DNA from: Sordaria brevicollis
Lineage: Eukaryota; Ascomycota; Sordariomycetes; Sordariales; Sordariaceae
Reading direction: 5' to 3'
Length of the DNA: 64,000 nucleotides
NCBI GenBank assembly: GCA_033439795.1
Contig: JAUTDP010000002.1
Span: 1,736,001 to 1,800,000, forward strand
Both the position numbers and the translations under genes were made by a program. This document shows, in pieces, positions 11,664 to 22,188 of this stretch. A model generated the notes under the pieces. The model saw nothing but the letters and a program-made list of their open reading frames with translations, ran no database searches and had not been told where the DNA came from. The number at the start of each line of letters is the position of its first letter. The first letter of the stretch is position 1.

Positions 11664-14330
11664 GGTGACTGAAGAAGGTCCTTTTGTAGGGACGGGATGA
11701 AGAAGCGGGGTAGTAGTAGTGGTGGTGGTGGTTGTAGGTTGTGACTCGTGATGGTGCGGGGTGTTTGTCTTGTTTGTGTGACTGAAACAACTCTGGGGGT
11801 GGCTGGTATAGGTGGTGGTGGTGGTGTGGTAGTGTGCCTTCTTTGTTGTATAAGACGACGACAAGAAGGTGCGTGAATGGTGTTGTGCAAAAGATGAATC
11901 AAGCCCAAGAAGCTGATGGTGGTGATGAATGCTGTTTCGGAAAGTCGAATAGGCTGAATGCGGCCGGGTACTTGTAGTATTGCGACGGGTTGCGGATGAG
12001 GCAGGTCTGACGGGTTGGAGAGCTATGACACAGCCGGATGCAGTGACACAATGTGGGGGGATGATGGTTCCTCTGACGGTGATCGAGATCGGGGAAGACT
12101 GATCGTCTGCTGGAGAAGGACCCTGGATTGACGTCCCCAAGACTGACGGGCCAAACACAAGCCGCCGAGGTGAGCGAGTGGAGGGCTATGATGGACTGGA
12201 GGACCGTTGCGACCGCGGCTGCGACTGCTATTGCGTGGGCCGGTGCGGGTGCGGGTGCCGGTGCGGAGGAGGAGACGCTCACGACGCTGTACCTGCTGGT
12301 ATGGTGGTCGCTCTTGTCGCGGTGATAGACGCTGCTGTGGACGAGCTTCTCCGGCTACGTCATAAAAGGCCTGGCCCTAGCTTGACGTTATCGGGGGTGG
12401 TGCTGATAAAGCGGTGCTGCTGATAACGAGCGTGGTCGTGCACGGGCCTTTTGTTCTTTGGATGAAGATCTTTTTGATGAAGCTGTTGTTGTTGAAGTAG
12501 TCTACACGGCTGCTGATGGCTGCTGTGGTTGTATAGTGGTGGCGGTGATGGTGTACAACATTGGACTTTTTGATGACTTGGTGCGACCACCTCATCGACC
12601 ACATGGAGGGCGACATGTTTACCTTATTTATTTCCTTCCACACACACCTCTTTTTTGTCTCGACTGCTTCTCCCTGCTTCTGCTGCTTCTGCTGCTTCTG
12701 CTTTCTCCGAACTATGCGAGCTATGCTAGTCTCGTTCCCCTGGCTAGGCGCAATCTGGGCTGGAACTCTTGTGACCAGCTGCAATCTGCAACGAATTGGA
12801 TTGGGTTGGGCGCGTCTTTCCTGTCCCAGACTTCCGAACCTCCTTCCCCAGGCCTGGCTCGTGTTGTGCGTGCAGCGTGCAGGGTGAGCAGGTGCGTGTG
12901 GCAGGATGAATGCGCAATCGATTTTCTCGGCGGTAATCTTGTCACTGCCCAGCTGATTTTTTTCCGTCCGTTTCTCTGGAGAAAAAAAAAAAGTGATCGG
13001 CGCGCTTTGGTTGCGCTTGTAGGCCAGTGGTGGAACATTTGCGGGGACCCACTCGCTGCCCAATCAATTCCACTTTCGTCTTCTTCCGGTACGCGCTAGA
13101 ATGTACCTTTTTCCCCTCTCCGCGGCCCACGCCTCGCTAACGTCGCATCCTGCAGAGCGGTTGCACTGCATCATGGCTGTTGCTGGGAGAAAAGGTACCT
13201 GGAGGCTTGCTGCATGGAACATTTCCCAGAGGCCGCGAATGCGGATGGGCGGTCGCAGGGGAGAGTTGCCCCGAAAATGCGGAGTCATTGTCTCCAAGAA
13301 CCACTTTTCTCCCTTTTACAACCACCAACACGGACAAGATTTGCACCGAGCAAGGAGCCTCGAACATTGAACATTGAGTCCAGAACGCTCCAATGCCCGC
13401 ACTACTCGACAGAACCCAGGCCTGCCAGGAAAAGACCTGGTATTTGGCACACTGGAGTTTCTTCCGGGCCTCCATTGTGAGTTGCGATGCGCCGGCACCA
13501 CCGTCGATGCCACTAGCCAGGAGCCTCGACCATGCACCTGCTCCCGGCATCAACAGCTGCAGAACTGATAACGTTATTTTAGGCTCATCAAAACCTGAAT
13601 GAACCTGTGACCTGTCTTGTCTTTCCTCGTCTCCGCCCCTGATTTCTGACAATGCTACCCCCCACCAACAACAACTTTCCCAGAGACAAATCTCGTCCAG
13701 GGGCAGCGACCGGATTTCCCAAAATATACAATGCGAATTCCGACAAAGCAAGAGAGGGTGTGTGTGTACCTGGCGGGGGTGGACGGGGGGACGGGGACGG
13801 GGAGCGGGAACGGCTTCGACGGGAACAGGAAATGGGGAAGCCGTATCAAGATTCAAGTAGCCGCCGCCCCTACACTGTGCTGACTTGAGTTGTTGCTGCT
13901 GTGTGGTTGTTGTTTGTTGGTGTTGGTGTTGTTGTTGTCACTTGTTGTTCGTTGCTATGATGATGCTCCTTTGCCTTTGCCTCTCGATGAGCCCTCGATG
14001 CCACCCGACACCACCCGGCGGTTACGTCTGTCGGCCGAAGATCCCTTTGACGAAGCCCTCTCGTTGGCTTATCGCACCTCAGCTATGAGATAAGAAAAGT
14101 GGACTGCCAAGCTGCTCAACCACCATCTCAAACGTTTCAAGGGCGAAGAAGGCAAAAACAAGCCACAATGTGTAGCCATACAGAAGGCTGACGGTGAGAA
14201 ACCTCCCCCGAGCCATCATCCTCTTGCTACTGTCACGGTGGTTTTTTGACGTCAAACGCTGACGGCTGACGTTAGAAAACTGGAGCAAAAACACCAAAAA
14301 GAATACCGTTTACTCGCCGCCGGGAATTGA
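11664..14330. other. Glycerol kinase promoter and spacer
   Basis: No gene is supported. It contains CAC/GTT-rich leader sequence up to about 12.16 kb, a CTGCTT-type microsatellite at about 12660-12700, and a GTT/GTG-rich run at about 13885-13945. ORFs on both strands overlap and look like shadows of low-complexity DNA. Confidence 0.55.
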
Positions 14331-14422
14331 GCCCGACGTGGGGGTCGAACCCACAACCTTGAGATTACCTTACGGAGCAACTCCTTAAGAGTCTCACGCT
14401 CTACCGATTGAGCTAGCCGGGC
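14331..14422 (-). tRNA. tRNA-Lys(CUU), with intron
   Basis: On the minus strand the sequence folds as a cloverleaf. The acceptor arms GCCCGGC and GTCGGGC pair (one G-U). The D arm contains TAGCTCAATCGGTAGAGC. The anticodon arm is TGAGA-CTCTTAA-TCTCA with anticodon CTT. The T arm is TGTGGGTTCGACCCCCACG. About 20 bases inserted after the base 3' of the anticodon form the usual intron. Confidence 0.93.
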
Positions 14423-17035
14423 GAGTTCAATGCGCAGTGCTGGCTGCTGTTGGGAGTGCGCTCGCCCAACTTTCGGTCAAGAGAGCGTGTGGGAATGCGT
14501 GCGTGTACACGCTCGTGTGTTGTGTGCAAAAGGTCCATGAAGGAGTCCAGACACAACTGCCACAGAGTCCATGACGGATTCATTGTGCTATCGTCAATTC
14601 GCCGGACTTCCTAATTGGGAAGTGCCGAAGGGCCATCGTCGATTCCAACAAGCGACAACGCGACCGGCTCGGAACAGCTCGCCAATACCCAAAAGGGAGG
14701 TGTCAAATAACGAAAGGGTCGCATTTATCGTATTTGTCGATCCGCTAGGTACCGTGGAGTCTTGTCCCAAATGACGAAATTTTGTTTTGGGTCACGGGAA
14801 TGAAGGAATCTGACCGGAATTCGGTGAGCATTCGAGAAGACAGCGTGTTCGGTGTGCCTGCACGCAGGAAAGACAGCAAAGAAACCGAGACATTGACGAA
14901 CGAATTCCGTCGTCGTCCGCATCTCACAGGAGTGCCGCAGCCGCAGGAAGGAAATTGCAGTCGCTACTAGAGGTACTGCAGTCATGGGCATGGTCAGCAA
15001 TTCAGCATGGCTCCGACTGCGGGATGAATGGCATGTCCACCTTCTTTTCCCCATGTTTCCCAATTCTCATCCACTTTCTCTTGGACGCAACAGGAAGGAG
15101 CCTCACCAACCTATGGAGATGATGGGGAAAACCTCCATCAAACATCACCATCGCGCTCACAAGTTCCAAGCAGTAAAACAATAGCACCGAATTGACCGAT
15201 GCAAGTTGTAAATAGCTCAGAGTGCCCAACCAGGAAAACACGAGCAAAACCTTGGTGTTGAAGATTCCACTTCCATAGACATGGACATGGACATGGACAA
15301 GCAGAGGACACAAAGTCTCATGGCTGGCAGGGCCATAAAGCAGGTCGACGACAACACGAAAGCGCACAAACGCCGAAATTCCAGAGTGGTTGTGTGAATG
15401 CAACACTTTGCTGGTCTTGTGATGTCAATTGATCTTCATGAGCCAAGGCGACTTTGGGCTAGTCGGAAAGTGTTGACGTTAAACTTTTTGGCTTCTGAGT
15501 TCTGACCCCGCCCGCTTCGTGCTTTTCCCTTGTAGACCTTGCTTGTGCTCCCGCGCGCCGCTGTTCAAGTCCGCCGGGCGACGCTTGCCCCTTGTCTTGC
15601 TGCCCTACGGAAGTATGTACCACCGTTGGGAAAGGAAGGGAAGGACGGGAACTGTCGGTCGGTCGCCAAAAAGAGTTCTCACAGGTACTACGTACCTCTT
15701 AGTACCTTAAACCTCGTGCTCGTCGGCGCTCGCACCTCGCCCCAGTCGCCCTTTTGGGGTTTCCCCTTGGGGCTCCCGCAATTCCCGTCAATCCCATTCC
15801 CGCCGGCTTGTCCCAACGCGAGTCCATTTTCAGCTTCCCGTCCTCGTCCCGTAGGCGAAGAAAGGCTTCATCATGCCCAGGCCCCCACTAGAAGCCACCT
15901 GGCACGGCAAGCCCCAGTGATGCGCCCTGTCAACAGCAGCGCCGCCGTGGGTGAGGCATGATGCATCCCGCAATCCGGCAATCCCGCACGCGCGGGGCCT
16001 TCCCGTCGCCGGCTTTCTTGGGTTTTGACCATCCAAGAACCCCAGGCCATCCAAAAGCAGCACCCATCATGATGAGCTTGGTGATTTTTGCTTGGTGCGC
16101 TTCGCTTTTATTTGGAGAAATGCGCTACGGTGAAAATATGGACACCAGGGTTAGGCTTGCTCATTTTCGGCACTGAAAATCAACGGCAATATCAATGCCG
16201 ACTTCCCACACACGAAAGCTCACTTTCTGTAATTTCCAGGTTTGGGTTTCAAAATCCCGTCTGATTGAACCATCACTTTGCTGGGCAAAGGGGACACAAT
16301 TTCTTGATGTCTCTTGCACAGCCGACATTACTACCTCTGTCTACCTTCATGCCGGGCCAATACCGCTGCGATGAGGCGCTCTGTCTGTCCAGGCCTCAGG
16401 TAATGGAAGTTTGGAACTGGCGAATGGCATCATGATCTTGAGGTTCGGCCTGTCGCCTTGTCGCAGTATTTTCCGGCCTTTGGTTATCCTCGTCATGGGC
16501 CAGTAGCTGCATTCACCGTACAGACTTTGGGCTTGAAACCGGATACCTGCTAACCTGAACCAAGCGAACGACCCTATCACAACCAGAGGATTTACCGCCC
16601 ACAGATTCGAGACATGGCACTTCCACCGCCTGCTCATTCGGTCGGTGTCTGTTCTGGGGCGCCTTGTAGGGGCATTCCCCCGCTCCAACAATCGGCCAGC
16701 GAAACAGGAGAAACTCATCGACCAAATTCCATTCCTGAAAAGACACACCAAAATTGCGGGTATCTGGGCCAGTGCCAGCCTGTCACTCATCACTAAAAAG
16801 GTTATCGCGAATCTCTACGTAGCCAGATCTCGGTCGGTCCAAAGGGGTACCTGGAGCCTTCACCCGGCTGGGCTGCTTGGCCCTTGCATCGACCCCCAAG
16901 CCCGCGCAACCCACCCTCCAACCCACCCCCCTTTTTGTTTCCCCCGTCAATCGCTTCCCGCCGCTTACGAGAGGCCATCTTTTTCTCTTTCTATTCTGAG
17001 TCGCCCGGCCTAGCACGTGGAAAGCCGGGACTCAA
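14423..17035. other. Spacer and promoter of the protein kinase gene
   Basis: No supported gene. A hexamer tandem repeat (ACATGG, four copies) lies at about 15277-15299. An AGGTACTACGTACCT palindrome-like site is at 15683-15697. The last 150 bases before 17036 are pyrimidine-rich, typical of a fungal leader. Confidence 0.55.
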
Positions 17036-18664
17036 ATGTCCACCGATTCGGCCGGGAGCCAAGCCTCCCAGGCCATGCTCCACATGCTGGACTATGTAGC
17101 CACGCACGACTACGATCACTTCGAATGGGACGACCATGGCAGGGAGGAGTCCGAGGCCTGGCTCCGTCCCGTCCAGGACGCTGGTCTTAGTCCCAAGAAG
17201 CACAAGGTCTTTAATCACGCCAACAAGGAGTACCTCAAACCTCCGCAGCCTTTTGTACAAATAGGTGCCGAGCTGGGTGAGTCCGGCTCGACCGTCGTCT
17301 ACAGGGTCAATCCTCCGGACGGTCAAGGCTACAGACGACCCCTGGCCCTCAAGGTTATTTTGTGCAAGGAGAACACGCGCCCACCTGGCCCGGACAGCAA
17401 TGTCCGCAAGCTGGCCTTGCAAGAGGTGCAGAACATGGTGGCGGTGCGCCATCCTCACATCGTCGTCTACGTAGCCTCCTTCGAGGACTATTGCATCTCC
17501 AACCGCCAGGTCCGCCAGCGCCGTGTTGCTGGTGCTGGTGCGGGACGGGCCATCTTCAAGAGGGTCGATCAACAGATCAAGCGTCACATACTCGGTATTG
17601 CCATGTACCCTCCAGCCGAATGCAATCTACGAACTTTTATGCTCGACATTGCGAACGCTACTGCCCACTCACCACATACCGCTGAAGAAGAGTTCTGGAT
17701 GGTCCAATACCTCCATACGTACTTTGGTTGCTTGGCCCAGGCAGTCAGCTACCTGCACAAGTCGACAGTACGGATACGGCACAAGGACATCAAACCCGAG
17801 AATGTTGTCATAGACGGCTTCGGCTTTCCTCTGCTCACTGACTTTGGACTTTCCAAACACTTTGAAACAGGCCAACACTCCCAGGGACCGACCGCCAAGA
17901 CGCTCAAGTATGCCGACCCAGAAGCAATGCAGGAGACGCAGCGCGATGAGCGGTCTGATGTCTTTTCGCTGGGTTGTGTCTTCTTGGAGATGGTGACGGT
18001 CCTGCTCGGAAAGCCACCATCCTACGCGGAGGAGCAACTGGAGCGTATGGCTGGCACCGCCGACCAAGTGGGCGAATTCAAGTACACCGATGCGTTAGAC
18101 AACCTCCAAGAATACATCGATCATCTCGAAGAGATGGCAGAACATCAGCTTGATGCGCTTCCATCTTCATCGCCGGACAAGCCTACCCCGTCAGCCAACT
18201 ATCCGCCGTCCATGCCCCAGTCACTGTCATTTAAAGCTCGGCAAAGGGAGAAAGAAGCATCTTTAAGCGGCGTCATTCAAATCCTCAGACACATCAGAAG
18301 AATGATGGATCACGATTACCACATGCGCCCCTATGCCAGCGATCTCTACCCCTTGTTCCGCCACCTCTACGATATCTACGAAACCCCGGGCCGTTGCGAT
18401 AATTGCGAGGAACAGATGCTGACAGGCAGGTCGCGTCCGCCAACACGAGCACCGACCATGACACATGTGGGCAATGGTAAACAGCAGCTACAGCGGACAA
18501 GGTCCAACAGCCCGACTTTGGCCAAGAGCCCTACGTCTGGCTCTTTTGCTGTTAGGAGAGTGCGGGCAAATTCGCTGTATGTGGCCAAGCAGGCGTCACA
18601 TTCGCCGACTGATGTGGTTGACATGGTATACCCGCACGTGCCGCATAATGGGCATAAGGTCTGA
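17036..18664 (+). CDS. Serine/threonine protein kinase, fungal orphan type
   Basis: A single exon of 542 aa with a complete protein-kinase core. The Gly-rich loop is IGAELGESGSTVVYRV (about residues 77-91), Lys106 in LALKVILC, catalytic Asp251 in HKDIKPENV, DFG at 269-271, and DPE (294-296) where most kinases have APE. Two family landmarks are altered: HRD is HKD and APE is DPE. The catalytic Lys, Asp and DFG are kept, so I expect an active enzyme. Residues 1-75 are an N-terminal region without a known domain. Residues about 455-542 are a basic Ser/Pro/Thr-rich tail (SNSPTLAKSP), probably disordered. It resembles the large set of lineage-specific fungal kinases whose substrates are unknown; I cannot name a pathway. 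The start is the first ATG after a pyrimidine-rich leader. Confidence 0.88.
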   Translation: MSTDSAGSQASQAMLHMLDYVATHDYDHFEWDDHGREESEAWLRPVQDAGLSPKKHKVFNHANKEYLKPPQPFVQIGAELGESGSTVVYRVNPPDGQGYRRPLALKVILCKENTRPPGPDSNVRKLALQEVQNMVAVRHPHIVVYVASFEDYCISNRQVRQRRVAGAGAGRAIFKRVDQQIKRHILGIAMYPPAECNLRTFMLDIANATAHSPHTAEEEFWMVQYLHTYFGCLAQAVSYLHKSTVRIRHKDIKPENVVIDGFGFPLLTDFGLSKHFETGQHSQGPTAKTLKYADPEAMQETQRDERSDVFSLGCVFLEMVTVLLGKPPSYAEEQLERMAGTADQVGEFKYTDALDNLQEYIDHLEEMAEHQLDALPSSSPDKPTPSANYPPSMPQSLSFKARQREKEASLSGVIQILRHIRRMMDHDYHMRPYASDLYPLFRHLYDIYETPGRCDNCEEQMLTGRSRPPTRAPTMTHVGNGKQQLQRTRSNSPTLAKSPTSGSFAVRRVRANSLYVAKQASHSPTDVVDMVYPHVPHNGHKV

Positions 18665-19270
18665 TGCGAAATAGGCAGCCCAACGCGGGCCCGCAAGGGG
18701 CGTTAGAATGGAATGGGATATGAAGACATGACTGGTTGATGAGAGATGTAAATATTTGGAATCTGGGGTTGGTAAATAAGCCTGTCAAGAGTCAAAGCGA
18801 GGCGTTAAGGTCAGGAGTTGGGGTTGCATTACATGATTTAAAGGCTAACAGATACAGGCTCATGAGAAGAATTGAAGTCGATCGACACAATCCGAATGGA
18901 CCAGCGATTTTCGTCTCTTTTCAATTGAAAGCTGCCATGTTCGTGACAGTCTCAAGAATTATGGGATGACATGCCTGAACACGTGAGACTCTGCCCGTAC
19001 GACAATGAAGCGGGACAGATCGGACGGATTTAAGGTTTCGGTAGTTAGGTGACCCGGGAACGGCGCGCATACCTCTACATACTGGTAGAGGGCGTCACAT
19101 TGACACGCCCAGCTTACCCTTATAGTAGCTTCCTCTGATAGCTTTCAACTCCCACTTCTTACAAGTCGCAATTGCTCTTCCACTTACCGAACCACCTTTT
19201 CATCGCATCTCCCCTTCCTAAACACAGCATCGTGTATTGTTAAAACCCCTCCGACATAAACAGAAAAACA
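18665..19270. other. Spacer between kinase and cupin genes
   Basis: No gene is supported. A hairpin site, CCTCTAC-ATACTG-GTAGAGG, lies at 19072-19091, about 180 bp upstream of the cupin start. A pyrimidine-rich leader follows, up to the ATG. Confidence 0.5.
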
Positions 19271-20029
19271 ATGCCAGTCCGCGGCCCCATCTCCGTCAAC
19301 CTAGCCACCCGACAAGCCGCCGAGGTGCTCAAGGTCGGGCCCATGACCATCCGCGTCTACGAGGACGGATCGCGCACCGGCGACCGTATTAGCGCCATCC
19401 TGCTCGAGATTCCGCCGGGGGTTTCGGGCCCGCCTATGCACTGGCATCGGTTTCATGATGAGCTGTTTTTTGTTGTTAAGGGTCGGTGATAACGTCTCTT
19501 TTTTTATCACCCAATGCAGTTGATTACCTAGAAAGAGTAGAGCTTTGGGGATAGAATAACAGAAGACAGGACAGGAATCAATATACAACCTTGTCCGAAG
19601 GACCCGTGTATCACGTAGAATCAAGAAACATTCAAACCTTTCCCAACTGACTGACTGACCGACCTCTTTAAAAAGGGACATGTCGCTTCGTAACACCCGA
19701 CGCCGAAGTCGACGCCTCAGCCGGAGATGTCATGACCGTCCCGCCGGGAGCCATTCACACGTTCAAGAATGCGTCGGAGACGGAAGCCTGCGAGGTGTAC
19801 ATGAGCGCCACGCCGGGCCATTACGTTGATTGTATGCCTTCCCCCCCTCTCTCTCCTCTACGTGTCTCTTCTTTTCGGCTGCTAACAAGGACTCTTTTTA
19901 TTCGGATCACAAGACTTTAGGATGCTTGCCAAGGCTGGTAAGGAGGGCAAAATGTTTAAGAAAGAGGAGGTAGAACATATCATGGCGCTGTTTGGGACGT
20001 TTCCACCGGATGTTGAGTCGGAACCTTGA
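19271..20029 (+). CDS. Small single-domain cupin protein
   Basis: Three exons: 19271-19481, 19676-19831 and 19914-20029, giving 160 aa. The cupin metal motif 1 is visible as H57-W-H59-x4-E64 (HWHRFHDELFF) and motif 2 as PPGAIHTF with His98, so a metal-binding beta barrel is likely. The last exon (YFRMLAKAGKEGKMF) gives a helical tail with HIMALFGTF. Proteins of this kind in fungi are assigned only as cupin_2 domain proteins; some are dioxygenases, isomerases or polyketide-related enzymes. No partner gene nearby fixes the role. Intron 1 starts with GTCGGT, a weak donor, but it is the only choice that keeps the frame. Intron 2 carries a GCTAAC branch site close to its acceptor. Confidence 0.85.
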
Positions 20030-20391
20030 AAGGGCTTTTTTTTTTTTTTTTTGCTTAAGAGCTTCGGACGCTTGTGGCAAGAAGAATATAAATTGAAAAA
20101 AAAATAAAACAAAACAAAGAAGCAACAACAACAACAAAGGGAACAAAAAAAAGAGAGGGTCAAGTCTCGATGGAATTTCGGAGCCCTTTCTAATAAGATC
20201 CTGTATTAACCCAAACTCCCGCCGATACCATAGCCATCAAAACAGCCCCAACTCCCTCCCCGACTTGACCTAGTTAAGACAACAGACTGGTTTGAAGCGT
20301 GTGGGGAAGCAAAAAGCCACCACTACAGATGCCTGCTAGGAAATCATTATGTACAACGAATATCCGCTCTTTACATGTTCAACCTGCGCGC
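20030..20391. other. Convergent 3' spacer
   Basis: A short tail-to-tail spacer between the cupin and the minus-strand gene. It holds a T run at about 20038-20052 and an A-rich stretch at 20095-20150 that could serve as 3'-end signals on the two strands. No gene. Confidence 0.5.
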
Positions 20392-21684
20392 TTAGAAGCT
20401 ACGTCCGCGGCCACTGCCACTACCGTCGCCTCTCCTCTCCCTCTCCAACATGGCATCAAATTCTCTCTGCGCCTGCTCCTTGGCCAGAGCCTTGTCCTGA
20501 TCCGTCTCCGAGTAGGTATATGACATTCCCTCGCCGCCACCCGCGGCAGCAGCGCGGCGGTCCGCCCACGAAGGAGATTGGGAAGGCCTGACGTATGTGG
20601 CAGGTGTAGTCGCGGTCGTGCTTCCGGGCGCTTGGGCAGGGCCCGCCTTTGCTTGCTGCCGGAGTCTATCCCATGCGGAGCCGGAAGTCTGGACCGCGGG
20701 TGAGCTGCCGGTGCTGGTTCCTCTAGCAGATGGCGCTACGGGGGAAGCATCGTCAAAGAGATAGTCGTCATCGTCGTGATTATAAGAAGTGGGTTGTTGT
20801 GGCTGCTGGGGTTGCGCTTGGCGCTGTTGTTTTTCCTCGTGCTGGTGCTGCTGGATTCGCTGGTAGTATGGTGTTTGTGCCAGCTGTGGTACTTTTTCCT
20901 GATGGTCCTGATGGTCCTGATGGTCCTGATGGTCATAATATGGTGGGTGCTCGGCTGAATCAGCGTCCCTCAATTCGGGTCTCTCCTGAGGCATACCCGG
21001 CGTATTATGCGCCGTTTTCGTCGCCTTTGTTATTTTCTGGTTGAACTCCTTGTTCCGCAGCAATGTGGTTGAGAAACTCGTTTCGGCGGCAGAGGTTGCA
21101 ATCATACCGCCCACTATTCTCCAGATGGCATACCAAGCAGCCAAGCGGGCACCGTGCCAGGCCACGATAGCCCGGGGTCCGGTGGTGAAGGTGAATCTCT
21201 TGCTGGGGAAAATTTCGGGGTTGAATTCCTCCGGCTTTGGCTTCCAGAAAGGAAAGTTATAACTGTTGTATCCGACAGCCCAGCAGACACCTCCGCCAAT
21301 GGCTATGAGGGGCCGAGTGTACGCGTCAAAGACGGCACGCTTGGCGGCGGCATGGGCGACCAGATCAATGTCCTCCTGAGCCAGCGGGTGATTTCCTAGA
21401 ATGAAGGACGTGGCCATGAGCCTCTGGCCTACGAGCGTCTTGTACTGGCCCTGTGTCACGCTGAACATGGGGGCCCAAAAGGGCAGTTGCGGCAGCGTGT
21501 CCCACTTGACGGGCATCTGGTCGACAAGCGTGGTGACGATTTGGTTTCTTTCTCTAAGGGTCCTAGCCTGGCGGAACTTTTCCCACCAGCTCATGTCCCA
21601 GTAGGGCACCCCGTGAGCTCCCCCGAGCTGATGAGGCTCAGTCTGGGCCTGCGACGCCCAGTCGCCGCTGTTGTCTAAGGGCAT
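20392..21684 (-). CDS. Conserved-looking hypothetical protein with two hydrophobic segments and a Q-rich tail
   Basis: A single exon of 430 aa; I do not recognise a named family. Residues 1-120 are soluble-like (VPYWDMSWWEKFRQARTL). Two hydrophobic stretches follow at about 125-143 (PLIAIGGGVCWAVGYNSY) and about 180-200 (AWYAIWRIVGGMIATSA), separated by a hydrophilic loop with FPSKRFTFTTGPRA. This suggests a two-pass membrane protein. From about residue 225 the chain is low complexity: a DHQ tripeptide repeated four times (coded by nearly identical 9-bp units at about 20896-20932), then Gln-rich and Ser/Thr/Pro-rich stretches, ending in a charged AKEQAQREFDAMLERERR helix and a GRGRSF tail. 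The start ATG follows an in-frame stop. The compartment and role are unknown. Confidence 0.8.
   Translation of the reverse strand: MPLDNSGDWASQAQTEPHQLGGAHGVPYWDMSWWEKFRQARTLRERNQIVTTLVDQMPVKWDTLPQLPFWAPMFSVTQGQYKTLVGQRLMATSFILGNHPLAQEDIDLVAHAAAKRAVFDAYTRPLIAIGGGVCWAVGYNSYNFPFWKPKPEEFNPEIFPSKRFTFTTGPRAIVAWHGARLAAWYAIWRIVGGMIATSAAETSFSTTLLRNKEFNQKITKATKTAHNTPGMPQERPELRDADSAEHPPYYDHQDHQDHQDHQEKVPQLAQTPYYQRIQQHQHEEKQQRQAQPQQPQQPTSYNHDDDDYLFDDASPVAPSARGTSTGSSPAVQTSGSAWDRLRQQAKAGPAQAPGSTTATTPATYVRPSQSPSWADRRAAAAGGGEGMSYTYSETDQDKALAKEQAQREFDAMLERERRGDGSGSGRGRSF
20896..20932. repeat. 9-bp tandem repeat (ATGGTCCTG) coding DHQ units
   Basis: Four consecutive copies of ATGGTCCTG, read on the minus strand as Asp-His-Gln repeats inside the two-pass hypothetical protein. 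The copies are almost identical, so the length probably varies between strains. Confidence 0.8.
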
Positions 21685-22092
21685 GGTGTTGCAACTTGGA
21701 TCGAGCGAGGATGGGGTTCAGGTCTCGACGTGTCTCGTCCGTTAAGGTGTCGTGCTTCTTCGCGATGCTTGTGGAGTTGCCGAGCCGTGAAACTACGGTT
21801 GAATGGGTTAGGGACGTCGTGAATGGTCGACGGCTTCCCAAGACTCGTCGTGGTGGTGGTGGTGGGGAGCGGGAGGCAATGATGTCAATGGAAGCACTCA
21901 ACCACACGGAAGCTCCAAGGGTCCAGAGGGAGCTTGGGCCAGGTGCATGCAGAGAAGGGCTTGGCCTTGGGGAAGCTTGCCGGGCTTGCCTGCCCGTCAC
22001 TGTCACAAGGCAGCTGCGCAGGTAAACTCATTGTGCATAGAATCTTCCCTTTGTAAACCTAAAATGATCTACAATTCATTATATAATTGCCT
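21685..22092. other. Promoter of the minus-strand hypothetical gene
   Basis: No gene. A short GGT/GGA-rich run lies at about 21850-21870. The sequence leads directly into the tRNA-Arg gene. Confidence 0.5.
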
Positions 22093-22188
22093 GCCCGGCT
22101 GGCGCAATGGTAGCGCGCAAGACTTCTATTCTCTCACCGAGACGATATCAGTTATCTTGAGGCTGTGGGTTCGACCCCCACGTCGGGC
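22093..22188 (+). tRNA. tRNA-Arg(UCU), with intron
   Basis: Acceptor arms GCCCGGC/GTCGGGC pair. The D arm is TGGCGCAATGGTAGCGC. The anticodon arm is CAAGA-CTTCTA...TCTTG with anticodon TCT at positions 34-36. The T arm is TGTGGGTTCGACCCCCACG. About 25 bases between the anticodon and the 3' half of the stem are the intron. The T arm and acceptor are nearly identical to those of the tRNA-Lys at 14331. Confidence 0.92.

Noticed and set aside
16347..16793. 148-codon minus-strand ORF
   Set aside because: No recognisable domain, and it overlaps ORFs on the other strand in the kinase promoter.
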